DNA of 64,000 bases from JAAXHH01 sp965225915. GTDB lineage: Bacteria; JAAXHH01. Position numbers and translations under genes: made by a program. Shown here piece by piece: positions 1 to 7,737 of the stretch (the first letter of the stretch is position 1; every line of letters starts with the position of its first letter). The stretch lies in NCBI GenBank assembly GCA_965225915.1, contig OZ245326.1, forward strand, positions 3,348,001-3,412,000, read 5' to 3'. The notes below the pieces were generated by a model, which was not told the origin of the DNA, made no database searches, and was given only the letters and a program-made list of their open reading frames with translations.

Positions 1-150
1 AAGGCCGGCGGAAACGGGTTGCGTTGGAAGTGGTGTAACGGAAGATCCCCGGCCGGTGTGCGGCGATGTGGCTATGGACATGATGTCGAAGGACTCCGCG
101 CAACGGCTGGAATGTACTCTAAGATACCTGAGGCTCCACGGGTTCGGGTT

Positions 151-981
151 TCACTGGTTCTCGACACATCTCCTGAGCTTTTCCAAACCCTTTTGAGCCG
201 TGGTCGCCGGTCCTTCGGCCCAGTAGGCCGGATTGAACAATTCCAGCGACAGCATGCCCCGGTAATCCTGCTGTACGAGACTGGCTACGATCTGTCCCCA
301 CGGTGCTTGTCCGTCACCGGGATAGACCCGGTCAGCGTCTTCAATATCCGCACGACCGGGTACCGATGGATAGTCGTTCACGTGGACAAGACCCAGCCGG
401 CCCGGACCGAGATATTCCATTCCCCGCTGGTGTCCGCTTCCCTTGTACATGTGAAAGATGTCGGTCAACAGTCTGGCGTTCCGCACACCGCTTTCCGCAG
501 CGACAAGAAGAGCTTCCCCGACCGTTCCAAGCGTGCGGGCCACGCCCCAGAACTCCAGCAGGGGCTTCGGTGCGAAGTCCGAAACGGTATCCGTCAGTTC
601 GGCGAATCTCCGGGCAACGGAAAACAGATCGACTTCCCGGTCATGGATCCCTTTCGGGGCCGTGGCTACGAAGGGGCATTCGAGGACCTGCGCCATTTCA
701 AAGCACCGCCTGGCTTCTTCCATGCCCTTGGCATGCCGATCATTTTCGGGAACGGCCCATTCAAAAAAAGCGATCAGGTTTACGATCCGGATACCACGGC
801 TGGCTGCGCGATCACGCAGCTGTTCCAGCGATCCACCTCCTTCGACCCACGTATCGATTTCCTCCACCCAGGGTTCGATGCCGTCATAACCGGCGTCGGC
901 CGCGATATCCACGTATTCCAGTACGGAAACACCGGGTGAACGGATGGTACTGGTATTGAGGCAGTAGTCAAAACGTCCCAT
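151..981 (-). CDS. sugar phosphate isomerase/epimerase family protein (TIM barrel)
   Basis: Predicted cytosolic (no signal peptide) 276-residue protein of the xylose-isomerase-like/AP-endonuclease-2 TIM-barrel family, which contains sugar isomerases, epimerases and inosose dehydratases. Family-typical features are the opening strand (FDYCLNTSTIR), the early GYDGIEPWVEE segment carrying a likely metal-ligand Glu, LLTDIFHMYKG with Asp/His ligands near the middle, and VHVNDYPSVPGR followed by YPGDGQ near the C terminus. Length is normal for the family. It stands alone on the minus strand, divergent from the binding-protein gene at 1168. The substrate cannot be told from sequence. Confidence 0.85.
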   Translation of the reverse strand: MGRFDYCLNTSTIRSPGVSVLEYVDIAADAGYDGIEPWVEEIDTWVEGGGSLEQLRDRAASRGIRIVNLIAFFEWAVPENDRHAKGMEEARRCFEMAQVLECPFVATAPKGIHDREVDLFSVARRFAELTDTVSDFAPKPLLEFWGVARTLGTVGEALLVAAESGVRNARLLTDIFHMYKGSGHQRGMEYLGPGRLGLVHVNDYPSVPGRADIEDADRVYPGDGQAPWGQIVASLVQQDYRGMLSLELFNPAYWAEGPATTAQKGLEKLRRCVENQ

Positions 982-1167
982 CGTGCACTTCCCTTCTGCG
1001 ATATCGCCCTGCCGTTCGATCCGGGAACGAATAGCGTAATCAAATGGTCAGATTTCCATATGAGTAAAGCCTCGTATCAATTTAGCGAAAACTACAAAAA
1101 ACTGTACCCTTTTAACCTTCGTGGCCTATATTGTATACCGCTGAAACTGGAAACGCCATCCATAGTG

Positions 1168-2106
1168 ATGCCAGGAGCGAAAGTGCAGTACGTTTCGAAC
1201 TTCTTAAGATCTACAGCTTACCTCGTTCTCCTTTTTACACCCTGGGCGGTTTTTGGTCAGGTCAGCGTGACGGACGCGACCGGAACCTTGGTGACCGTCC
1301 CCGACACGCCGCAGAGAATCGTGTCCCTTATTCCGAGCAACACCGAACTGCTCTTTGCCGTCGGTGCGGGAGGTTCGGTCGTGGGGGTCACGAATTACTG
1401 CGATTATCCTCCCGAAGCCAGGAAGATCGAAAAAATCGGCGATCTCACGGCCATGAGCCTGGAGAAAATCGTCTCTCTTGATCCCGACCTGGTGCTGGCC
1501 TCGAAGAACAATCCCGACGAAATGATACAGAGTCTGCGGGCACTGGGTGTCCGGGTGTTCGTACTCGACCCCCAGACGATCGAGGAAGTGATCGATTCCA
1601 TCGGTATCGTGGGCATGCTTGCCGGGCAGGCCAGGGCGGCGGGCATTCTCCTCGACGATTACCGGAAGCGGCTGGCTGCCGTAACGGAGCGGATCGGCGA
1701 TCTTCCCGAAAATGAACGTCCCACGGTGTTTGTCGGCAGTCCGTTTAGAGACGAAAACTGGACGCCCGGTCCGGGCACGTTTACATCGGGGGTCATAAGC
1801 CGCGCGGGTGGACGCAACGTGGCCGACGACTTGGCGCCGGGCACATGGGCGGTGTACAACCTGGAAAACATCATTTCGAAGGACCCGGATGTCCTCCTGG
1901 CCACGTTGGGTGTGGACCAGGATGCCGGGGAAGTAAGGAAGAGGTTTCTTGAACGGGCGAAGGCACTCAATGGCTGGCGGGACCTGGACGCCGTACGCGA
2001 TGAGCGCGTCGTCCTGATCCCCGAGAACTGGCTGCTTCGTCCTACGCTCAGGATTGTCCACGCGGTGGAAATCCTAGCGGATTCCCTCCATCCGAATCTG
2101 GACTGA
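1168..2106 (+). CDS. BtuF/FepB-like periplasmic metal-chelate binding protein
   Basis: Periplasmic substrate-binding protein with the helical-backbone metal receptor fold (cobalamin, heme or siderophore type). The mature part opens with a beta-hairpin and then PQRIVSLIPSNTELLFAVG, typical of BtuF-like proteins, followed by VVGVTNYCDYPPEA and a C-terminal lobe ending in RPTLRIVHAVEILAD. I chose the ATG at 1168 because it gives a clean signal peptide (hydrophobic core TAYLVLLFTPWAVFG). The upstream in-frame ATG at 1060 would add 36 residues without membrane character and would lie upstream of a possible promoter (TTTAAC 1111-1116, TATACC 1134-1139, 17-bp spacer). No permease or ATPase partner is adjacent and no cobalamin riboswitch is visible upstream. 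Confidence 0.82.
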   Translation: MPGAKVQYVSNFLRSTAYLVLLFTPWAVFGQVSVTDATGTLVTVPDTPQRIVSLIPSNTELLFAVGAGGSVVGVTNYCDYPPEARKIEKIGDLTAMSLEKIVSLDPDLVLASKNNPDEMIQSLRALGVRVFVLDPQTIEEVIDSIGIVGMLAGQARAAGILLDDYRKRLAAVTERIGDLPENERPTVFVGSPFRDENWTPGPGTFTSGVISRAGGRNVADDLAPGTWAVYNLENIISKDPDVLLATLGVDQDAGEVRKRFLERAKALNGWRDLDAVRDERVVLIPENWLLRPTLRIVHAVEILADSLHPNLD

Positions 2107-2157
2107 AAACGCAGTCATTCAAAACTATCCCATACTAACGGAAACTGTGAACCCGCT

Positions 2158-4350
2158 ATGCCCCTGATCAGCAAGATACCATCCGAACTGACCGAACTGC
2201 TGCAATCCAGCTTGCCGGAAGATGCGAGCCAGGCGAGTCTTCTTTTTGCCTGCCGAACCGACCTGGCACCGGACGGTCGTATTGAGGAATCGATGCTGGT
2301 CGTAACCAGGCGCCAGTTAGCAGTGGGAACGCAGTCCGGTCGGCAGTGGGCACTGACGCACTGCATTTCCCTGGCGGATATCACGGGGTTGTCCGTGGAA
2401 CCCCTGGTCGGAGCGAGCGCGCTGATGGTCGAGGTGAAGGGAAAGGATATCCGTCTGCTCCGGTATTCCCACGCGGTGGCCCAGGACATGTCCGACGCCG
2501 TGGAAGCGTTGATGCACCTGATCGGTCCGGACGCCAGCACGGACCTCGTGGAGCCTGTAATCGAAGAAGTGGCGCCGGACTGGTCGAGCCGCGAAGCCCA
2601 CCTGCGCACTTTCCAGCGTCTCTGGTCTTTTTGCCTCCCCCACTGGCGCAAGCTGGCCATCGCGCTGGCCGTCACGATCGGCGCCTCGGCGATCGACCTT
2701 TTGCCGCCCTACCTGACCATGATCCTCGTCGACCAGGTCCTGGTGGATATGAGTACCTACATGTGGCTGCCGCTGATCGTCGCGCTCCTGGCTGTGTCCC
2801 GTGTCGTCCATACCGGGGTAACCATCGTGAGCGGGAGAATGCTTGCCGTGCTGGGTGACCGGCTGGCCTTCGACGCGCGGTCGGAACTGCTGAACGTGCT
2901 TCAGTTGCTGCCCCTGAAGTACTACGACATGCAACAGACGGGCGGTCTAATGGCCCGAATCGCCCGGGACGCCAAGTCGATCCACTACTTCTGGATAGAT
3001 TTCGCACCGCAGGTGGTGCAGCAGGGCCTGCTGGTTATTGGCATGACCGGGGTGTTGTTCTACCTGAACTGGGAACTGGCCTGCCTCATCCTTATTCCCA
3101 TCCCCGCCATCATAATCGCTTCGATCTACATCAAGCGATACCTGACGTGGTTCTATGGAAGATCCTGGGACAGTTGGGCCACGTTCTTCGAACGGGTCAA
3201 CGACGCGCTGGCCGGCATACGCGTCGTGAAGATATTCGCCCAGGAGAAACGGCAGAGCCGGGACATGAAGCTGGAAAACGAGAAGGTGTTCAGGGCCGAA
3301 CGCAACATACATGTCCGTTCGCGCACGGTACGTCCCCTCCTCGCCTTCCTCGTGTCCATAGGAGGACTGCTAGTCTGGTGGTATGGCGGCAGGCAGGTGC
3401 AATCGGCGGAAATGACCATTGGCATGCTGATGGCCTTTTTCCTTTACCTGAGCATGTTCTACAGTCCTGTACAGCAACTGACCAGCATGGCCGACTGGAT
3501 TCCTGAAATGATGACGGCCATCACACGCACCTTCGAAGTGATCGACAGTCCCATCGAGGACTACACACCGAGCGATGCCGTGGACGTACCTCGGTTCGAG
3601 GGGCATCTGGAACTGCAGGACGTGTCCTTTGGCTACGTTGCGCACCAGCCAGTGTTGAAGGGGATCACGCTCAACGTTGAAGCCGGTGAGATGATCGGAC
3701 TCGTGGGCCACTCCGGCGCGGGCAAGTCCACGCTCATCAAGCTGATGTGCCGTTTCTACGACGTCGACGGGGGGCGGATCCTCATCGATGGTATCGATGT
3801 CCGCCGGATGGACCTGACGAAACTGCGAAGCCAGATCGGTTACGTCGAGCAGGATCCTTTTCTCTTTTCCGGGTCCGTTACCGACAATATCCGCTTCGGC
3901 AATCAAGAAGCAACGCGAGAGGAAATCATCGAGGCCGCCATCAACGCGAACGCCCACGAATTCATCGTAAAAATGTCCGATGGATACGATACACCTGTAG
4001 GGGAAAGGGGCGGCAGGCTTTCCGGCGGAGAACGCCAGCGGGTCGCCATTGCCCGGGCCATCCTGCACGATCCAAGGATCCTGATCCTGGATGAACCCAC
4101 TTCCGCGCTCGACCTGGAAACGGAGAAAAAGATCCAGGAAGCCCTGGGGCGGCTCATGGAAGGACGCACGACGCTCGCTATCGCCCATCGCCTGTCCACC
4201 CTGAGAGACGCCGACCGTCTGCTCGTCCTCAAGAACGGCGAGCCGGTGGAACTGGGCACTCACGAGCAATTGATGGAACGGCAGGGCGAGTACTACCGGC
4301 TGGTCCAGTTGCACACCAATGTATCCAGTATTGTGGGCGTAGAGGGGTAA
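2158..4350 (+). CDS. ABC exporter (fused membrane and ATPase domains), DUF1854-partnered
   Basis: A 730-residue half-transporter. Residues 1 to about 150 form a soluble domain not found in ordinary exporters. Six predicted membrane helices span about 160-440 and the nucleotide-binding domain about 480-720. The ATPase motifs are intact: Walker A GHSGAGKS (517-524), signature LSGGE (621-625), Walker B ending LDE (Asp645, Glu646) and switch His677. It should work as a homodimer in the inner membrane. The DUF1854 gene follows after 3 nt, so the two are cotranscribed. In other bacteria this ABC plus DUF1854 pair is annotated as associated with cyanophycin metabolism, but no cyanophycin gene is in this window, so the cargo is unknown. 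The soluble N-terminal domain may bind the partner (inference). Confidence 0.9.
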   Translation: MPLISKIPSELTELLQSSLPEDASQASLLFACRTDLAPDGRIEESMLVVTRRQLAVGTQSGRQWALTHCISLADITGLSVEPLVGASALMVEVKGKDIRLLRYSHAVAQDMSDAVEALMHLIGPDASTDLVEPVIEEVAPDWSSREAHLRTFQRLWSFCLPHWRKLAIALAVTIGASAIDLLPPYLTMILVDQVLVDMSTYMWLPLIVALLAVSRVVHTGVTIVSGRMLAVLGDRLAFDARSELLNVLQLLPLKYYDMQQTGGLMARIARDAKSIHYFWIDFAPQVVQQGLLVIGMTGVLFYLNWELACLILIPIPAIIIASIYIKRYLTWFYGRSWDSWATFFERVNDALAGIRVVKIFAQEKRQSRDMKLENEKVFRAERNIHVRSRTVRPLLAFLVSIGGLLVWWYGGRQVQSAEMTIGMLMAFFLYLSMFYSPVQQLTSMADWIPEMMTAITRTFEVIDSPIEDYTPSDAVDVPRFEGHLELQDVSFGYVAHQPVLKGITLNVEAGEMIGLVGHSGAGKSTLIKLMCRFYDVDGGRILIDGIDVRRMDLTKLRSQIGYVEQDPFLFSGSVTDNIRFGNQEATREEIIEAAINANAHEFIVKMSDGYDTPVGERGGRLSGGERQRVAIARAILHDPRILILDEPTSALDLETEKKIQEALGRLMEGRTTLAIAHRLSTLRDADRLLVLKNGEPVELGTHEQLMERQGEYYRLVQLHTNVSSIVGVEG

Positions 4351-4353
4351 GCC

Positions 4354-4833
4354 ATGTCATTTCTCGATCCGGACACTATTCGTCTGGAACGGCGCGAAGA
4401 TCAGCCGCCGACCCTGTCCATCGCGGGCGACCTGTTCTTCAATGTCAGGATTCGCCAGGCTTTTCCACTATCGTTCGAAAACCGGTACATCACGTTTTTC
4501 GACCAGGAAGACGAATACCTGGGTCTCGTCGCCGACCCGGCGTCGTGCGAAGAGGATACCTTTCGTATTATCCAGAATGAAATCGATTGGCGTTATTTTC
4601 GTCCGAGGATCACGCGCATCGTGGAAATGGAAAGCCGGGGAGGGACGTCTCTTTTCTCCGTGGAAACGGACCGGGGAGCGGTGCAGATTCCGATGCGGGA
4701 CCTCAGGGAAGGCATGATGGAGTTGTCGCCCGGGCGTATCCTGATCACGGACGAGAACGGCAACCGGTACGAGATCCCTGACCTCGACCGGATGGACCGG
4801 CGCAGCCGCCGGCTGATCCGCCGCCTGGTCTGA
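4354..4833 (+). CDS. DUF1854 family protein
   Basis: A 159-residue soluble protein matching the DUF1854 family: an all-beta N-terminal half with ITFFDQEDEYLGLVADP, then an acidic stretch and ITRIVEMES, ending in a basic helix (RRSRRLIRRLV). The start is 3 nt after the stop of the ABC exporter, so translation is probably coupled. The family is found beside this exporter type in proteobacteria and elsewhere. Its biochemical role is unknown and it may be an accessory or regulatory subunit of the exporter. No catalytic motif is visible. Confidence 0.8.
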   Translation: MSFLDPDTIRLERREDQPPTLSIAGDLFFNVRIRQAFPLSFENRYITFFDQEDEYLGLVADPASCEEDTFRIIQNEIDWRYFRPRITRIVEMESRGGTSLFSVETDRGAVQIPMRDLREGMMELSPGRILITDENGNRYEIPDLDRMDRRSRRLIRRLV

Positions 4834-4898
4834 CGACAACCGGGCGCCCGATCCATCTCCAGGTCTGGCACTCTACCAGTTGTGTCTTGCGAGTCTAG

Positions 4899-5165
4899 TC
4901 AGTTCATCAAGATCGGAACGATCTTCGCGTAGGCCGTCCTGAACCCGAGAACGGCCAGGTAAACCCCGAACCCCAGTATGATCATCAGGATCGTGCCGGA
5001 CGTTACAATGAGCGGTTTGCTTTCGGCGAAACGATTCTTGATGCGCTCTACCCTGGCGTAGATGTCCGGATACTTGCGCTCCAGGCGTTCCAGCATGCGC
5101 CGTGCGAAGGCGTTGCGCGTGGACAGGATCGACAGTCCGATCACGATGAACAGCACGCCTTGCAA
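4899..5165 (-). CDS. small membrane protein, PGPGW-like
   Basis: Short integral membrane protein with a hydrophobic hairpin, a basic amphipathic middle (RRMLERLERKYPDIYARV) and a second membrane segment (IVTSGTILMIILGFGVYLAVLGF). The layout resembles the PGPGW-type small membrane proteins. The given start is the only conventional in-frame start (TTG at 5165), but it cuts the first hydrophobic hairpin. The same frame stays open upstream to 5300 and encodes a convincing continuation (VFGWTFVILGILGIFLPLL) with no ATG, GTG or TTG. The true start may be a rare codon (ATA near 5255 or CTG near 5240), or the gene may be damaged. It sits just downstream of, and in the same frame as, the TPR gene. Confidence 0.55.
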   Translation of the reverse strand: MQGVLFIVIGLSILSTRNAFARRMLERLERKYPDIYARVERIKNRFAESKPLIVTSGTILMIILGFGVYLAVLGFRTAYAKIVPILMN

Positions 5166-5300
5166 AAGAGGCAGAAAGATGCCCAGGATCCCAAGGATGA
5201 CAAACGTCCATCCGAAAACGGACTGGGCTATGCGTATCAGTAGTTTCTGCTCTATCTTATTATTCCAATCGCTTGACTGCCTGCTGCGCTCTGGACCGGG

Positions 5301-5612
5301 TCAGTCCAGAAACGCGATGGCCTCCCGCATTTCGTCCAGGTCCTTGGCGTCACCCTGACGTTCCGCCACGACGATGCCCCGTTCGTAGCACTGCCGGGCC
5401 TCTTCGAATCGATCCAGCTGTTCGAGTACCCGCCCGGCCTGGTGATAACCCGCCGTATAGTCCGGCGATGCTTCCATGAGCTGTTCCAGAATACCTGCCG
5501 CTTCTTCAAGGCGGTTCGAACTCACGTACTCCAGTGCGATCGCGTATTGAATAAATGGATCGCGGGGGTCCTGCCTGGCAAGCAACTCAAGCTGTTCGAG
5601 GCGCGAATTCAT
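5301..5612 (-). CDS. tetratricopeptide repeat protein
   Basis: A 103-residue soluble helical protein made of about two and a half TPR units. The pattern DPRDPFIQYAIALEYVSSNR, then DYTAGYHQAGRVLEQLDRFEEA, gives the spaced Ala/Gly/Tyr consensus of TPR helices. Such proteins are usually scaffolds. It starts 10 nt after the SDR gene stop and is probably in one transcript with the dehydrogenase genes upstream and the small membrane protein downstream. The partner cannot be named. Confidence 0.75.
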   Translation of the reverse strand: MNSRLEQLELLARQDPRDPFIQYAIALEYVSSNRLEEAAGILEQLMEASPDYTAGYHQAGRVLEQLDRFEEARQCYERGIVVAERQGDAKDLDEMREAIAFLD

Positions 5613-5622
5613 GTAGCGTTTC

Positions 5623-6393
5623 CTAAATCAGAGACCGGGACTGGCATCCGTCCACGTTTATACAGGCGCCGGTCACCCAGCTTGCCCGGCCCGATGACAG
5701 GAAAACCACGACGTCCGCGATCTCTTCGGGATTGCCGAAACGTCCGGCGGGGATCTCCTGTTCCACGAATTTACCGATTCCTTCGGGGTCCGCGTCCATG
5801 CGTTTCTGCCAGTTCCCACCCGGGAATATGACCGATCCGGGAGCGACCGTGTTCACGCGAATGCCCGTTTTGGCCATTTCCTTGGCGAGCGTCTTTCCCA
5901 TGGAGATTTCCGCGGCCTTCGTGGCGTTGTAGGTAGCGGGTCCACCCGCCTCCCGGCCGAAGATCGAGGATATCGTAATGATCGAGCCACTGTTCCGGTC
6001 CTGCATCGAAGGGAGCACGGCCCGCGTTGCCCGCACCGCGGCAAACATGTTCAGGTTGAACACGTGAAGCCATTCGTCATCGGAAACATCGCCGAACGGG
6101 TTCCAGACGCTTCCGCCGACGTTGTTGACCAGGATGTCTATGCGCCCCCACTTTTCCAGAGTGGCGTTCACCACCACCTCGATCCCGGCGGCCGTGGTCA
6201 GATCCCCAGCCGTCGCCAGCGTTTCGACGCCTTTTAGCGTGGCCTCTTTTTCGGTCTCCAACAACCGGTCTTCCCCCCGGGCGCACAGGCTGACGTGGCA
6301 GCCTTCGTCCGCGAAGCCCAGGGCGATCGAACGGCCGATACCCCGGCTGGAACCGGTAACCAACGCGACTTTGTCCTTCAATCCGAGATCCAT
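5623..6393 (-). CDS. SDR family NAD(P)-dependent oxidoreductase
   Basis: A 256-residue classical short-chain dehydrogenase/reductase. It has the nucleotide motif TGSSRGIG near residue 14, the NNVGG motif in the middle, a catalytic Ser in ITISSI, and YNATKAAEISM with the Tyr-x3-Lys pair. The C-terminal GACINVDGCQS is typical of FabG-like members. It lies 42 nt downstream of the zinc alcohol dehydrogenase in the same direction, so the two may act on one substrate, for example a polyol or hydroxy-acid oxidation series. The substrate is unknown. Confidence 0.88.
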   Translation of the reverse strand: MDLGLKDKVALVTGSSRGIGRSIALGFADEGCHVSLCARGEDRLLETEKEATLKGVETLATAGDLTTAAGIEVVVNATLEKWGRIDILVNNVGGSVWNPFGDVSDDEWLHVFNLNMFAAVRATRAVLPSMQDRNSGSIITISSIFGREAGGPATYNATKAAEISMGKTLAKEMAKTGIRVNTVAPGSVIFPGGNWQKRMDADPEGIGKFVEQEIPAGRFGNPEEIADVVVFLSSGRASWVTGACINVDGCQSRSLI

Positions 6394-6435
6394 TTAATAT
6401 CCCCTTGTCTGGTGTTCCCCTGCCGGACGCATATT

Positions 6436-7461
6436 CTAATCGACCGGTTCGAACAGTATCTTCATGCCTTCTTTGTCAAGCAGCCGCCTGAATGCGGTTT
6501 CCCACTCGGTCAGCGGCACCACGTCCGATACGATCGGCGCCAGTTCGATCCTGCGCTGATCCAGTAGTACCATGGTACGGTCCCAGGCATCCAGGGAACC
6601 GGCGAACGAGGTCTTGATCGTGATTTCCTTCAATTCTGCCGGGAAGAAATCCACTTCGAACGGGCTGCCATGCAAACCGATCTGCATGATGGTACCCTGT
6701 TTCCTCACCAGGTCGATGGCCGATCTGGTGGCCGCCGCCGACCCGGAGCATTCGTACACGACATCTGCGCCGTAGCCCTGGGTTCGATCCCGGACGATCT
6801 TCAGAAGGTCGGCCTGGTCGATATTGACCGTCTCGTCCGCCCACCGGGCGCCGAGTTCGAGCCGCTCGGCATCCTCCGAGGTGCCGGTCAGAATCACGTG
6901 GGCGCCTTCCGCTTTCGCCACCTGCGTCGTCAGCATCCCTATGGGGCCGGGTCCCGTAACCACCGCGACGTCTCCGGCGGTAACGGAAGTTCGAATGGAA
7001 ACGGCCTTGACACAGCAGCAGAGCGGTTCGCTCAACGCCCCTATGGTCAAATCCACGTGGTCAGGAATCCGGCGTACCGCCCAGGAGGGAAGCACCACGT
7101 ACTTCGTGAATACGCCGTGAACCCCGCTGCCGATGGATTGGCGGGTGTCGCATAGACTGTGCTGACCCGCCGCGCAGTACCGGCACACACCGCAGACGAC
7201 CGTGGTCGGTATCCCGGTCACCGCATCGCCGGGCCGGTATTCGTCCGTGCCGGCCACCTCGTCCACGATACCGGAGAATTCGTGGCCCATGATCACGGGC
7301 GGATTGTAGGGATATTCGTCCTTGTAAATGTGGATGTCGGTTCCACATATTCCGGCGGCCCGGATCTCCACCCGTACGTCCCCGGACTTGAGCTCCGGAA
7401 CGGGCATTTCACGGACTTCCATGTTGACGGGGCCGTGGTCGTATTTTACCAGTCCTTTCAT
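6436..7461 (-). CDS. zinc-dependent alcohol dehydrogenase (threonine/sorbitol dehydrogenase-like MDR)
   Basis: A 341-residue medium-chain dehydrogenase. It shows the catalytic zinc site (AAGICGTDIH, then GHEFSG), three visible Cys of a structural zinc lobe in CGVCRYCAAGQ plus a following Cys, and the Rossmann motif VVTGPGPIGMLTTQVAKAEG. It groups with polyol and L-threonine 3-dehydrogenase-like enzymes that oxidise a secondary alcohol with NAD. It is the first gene of a minus-strand transcript (MDR-SDR-TPR-membrane protein) with a good promoter at 7506-7534. The substrate is not determined by sequence alone. Confidence 0.88.
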   Translation of the reverse strand: MKGLVKYDHGPVNMEVREMPVPELKSGDVRVEIRAAGICGTDIHIYKDEYPYNPPVIMGHEFSGIVDEVAGTDEYRPGDAVTGIPTTVVCGVCRYCAAGQHSLCDTRQSIGSGVHGVFTKYVVLPSWAVRRIPDHVDLTIGALSEPLCCCVKAVSIRTSVTAGDVAVVTGPGPIGMLTTQVAKAEGAHVILTGTSEDAERLELGARWADETVNIDQADLLKIVRDRTQGYGADVVYECSGSAAATRSAIDLVRKQGTIMQIGLHGSPFEVDFFPAELKEITIKTSFAGSLDAWDRTMVLLDQRRIELAPIVSDVVPLTEWETAFRRLLDKEGMKILFEPVD

Positions 7462-7505
7462 CCTCGAATCCCTGCTTTGCGTTCGCTGTCGACAAGGGCG
7501 GATTG

Positions 7506-7534
7506 AATATATGGCGGCGCGTTTGGGATGACAA
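7506..7534 (-). promoter_or_regulatory. sigma-70-type promoter of the MDR-SDR operon
   Basis: Read on the minus strand, TTGTCA (7534-7529) is followed by a 17-bp spacer and TATATT (7511-7506), each matching five of six consensus bases. It lies 45 bp upstream of the alcohol dehydrogenase start. It is back to back with the tRNA-Arg promoter. Confidence 0.6.
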
Positions 7535-7553
7535 GATCAAACAGAATAAGACG

Positions 7554-7580
7554 TTGACACCCGTAATGTACGATCATAAT
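7554..7580 (+). promoter_or_regulatory. promoter of tRNA-Arg (and perhaps the amidohydrolase)
   Basis: A perfect TTGACA (7554-7559) lies 15 bp before CATAAT (7575-7580), 27 bp upstream of the tRNA-Arg 5' end. The spacer is short, and TAATTT two bases downstream gives a 17-bp alternative. No separate promoter is obvious between the tRNA and the amidohydrolase gene. Confidence 0.5.
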
Positions 7581-7607
7581 TTGAGCACGGACCGGAACCA
7601 ATCTCCA

Positions 7608-7680
7608 GCCCCCGTAGCTCAGAGGATAGAGCAGCGGTTTCCTAAACCGTTGGTCGGGTGTTCGACTCACCCCGGGGGTA
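7608..7680 (+). tRNA. tRNA-Arg(CCT)
   Basis: A complete 73-nt cloverleaf. The acceptor arm GCCCCCG pairs with CGGGGGT (one G-U at position 1-72). The D stem is GCTC/GAGC, the anticodon stem GCGGT/ACCGT with loop TTCCTAA (anticodon CCT, 7641-7643), and the T arm GGGTG-TTCGACT-CACCC. The discriminator is A and CCA is not encoded. It decodes the AGG arginine codon. Confidence 0.95.
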
Positions 7681-7737
7681 TTCACTGTCTCCGACATATT
7701 CCTATAATCCCAGACGCACGCAGCACAGGAGGTCTTC

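Noticed and set aside
19..959. Plus-strand frames opposite the TIM-barrel gene
   Set aside because: The minus-strand protein has clear family motifs, the plus-strand frames have none. Positions 1-150 hold nothing I can support.
982..1167. Cobalamin riboswitch ahead of the BtuF-like gene
   Set aside because: No conserved B12-box or pseudoknot pattern is visible, only a possible weak promoter.
2158..4833. ABC plus DUF1854 pair as proof of cyanophycin metabolism
   Set aside because: No cyanophycin synthetase or cyanophycinase is in the window, so only the family association is reported.
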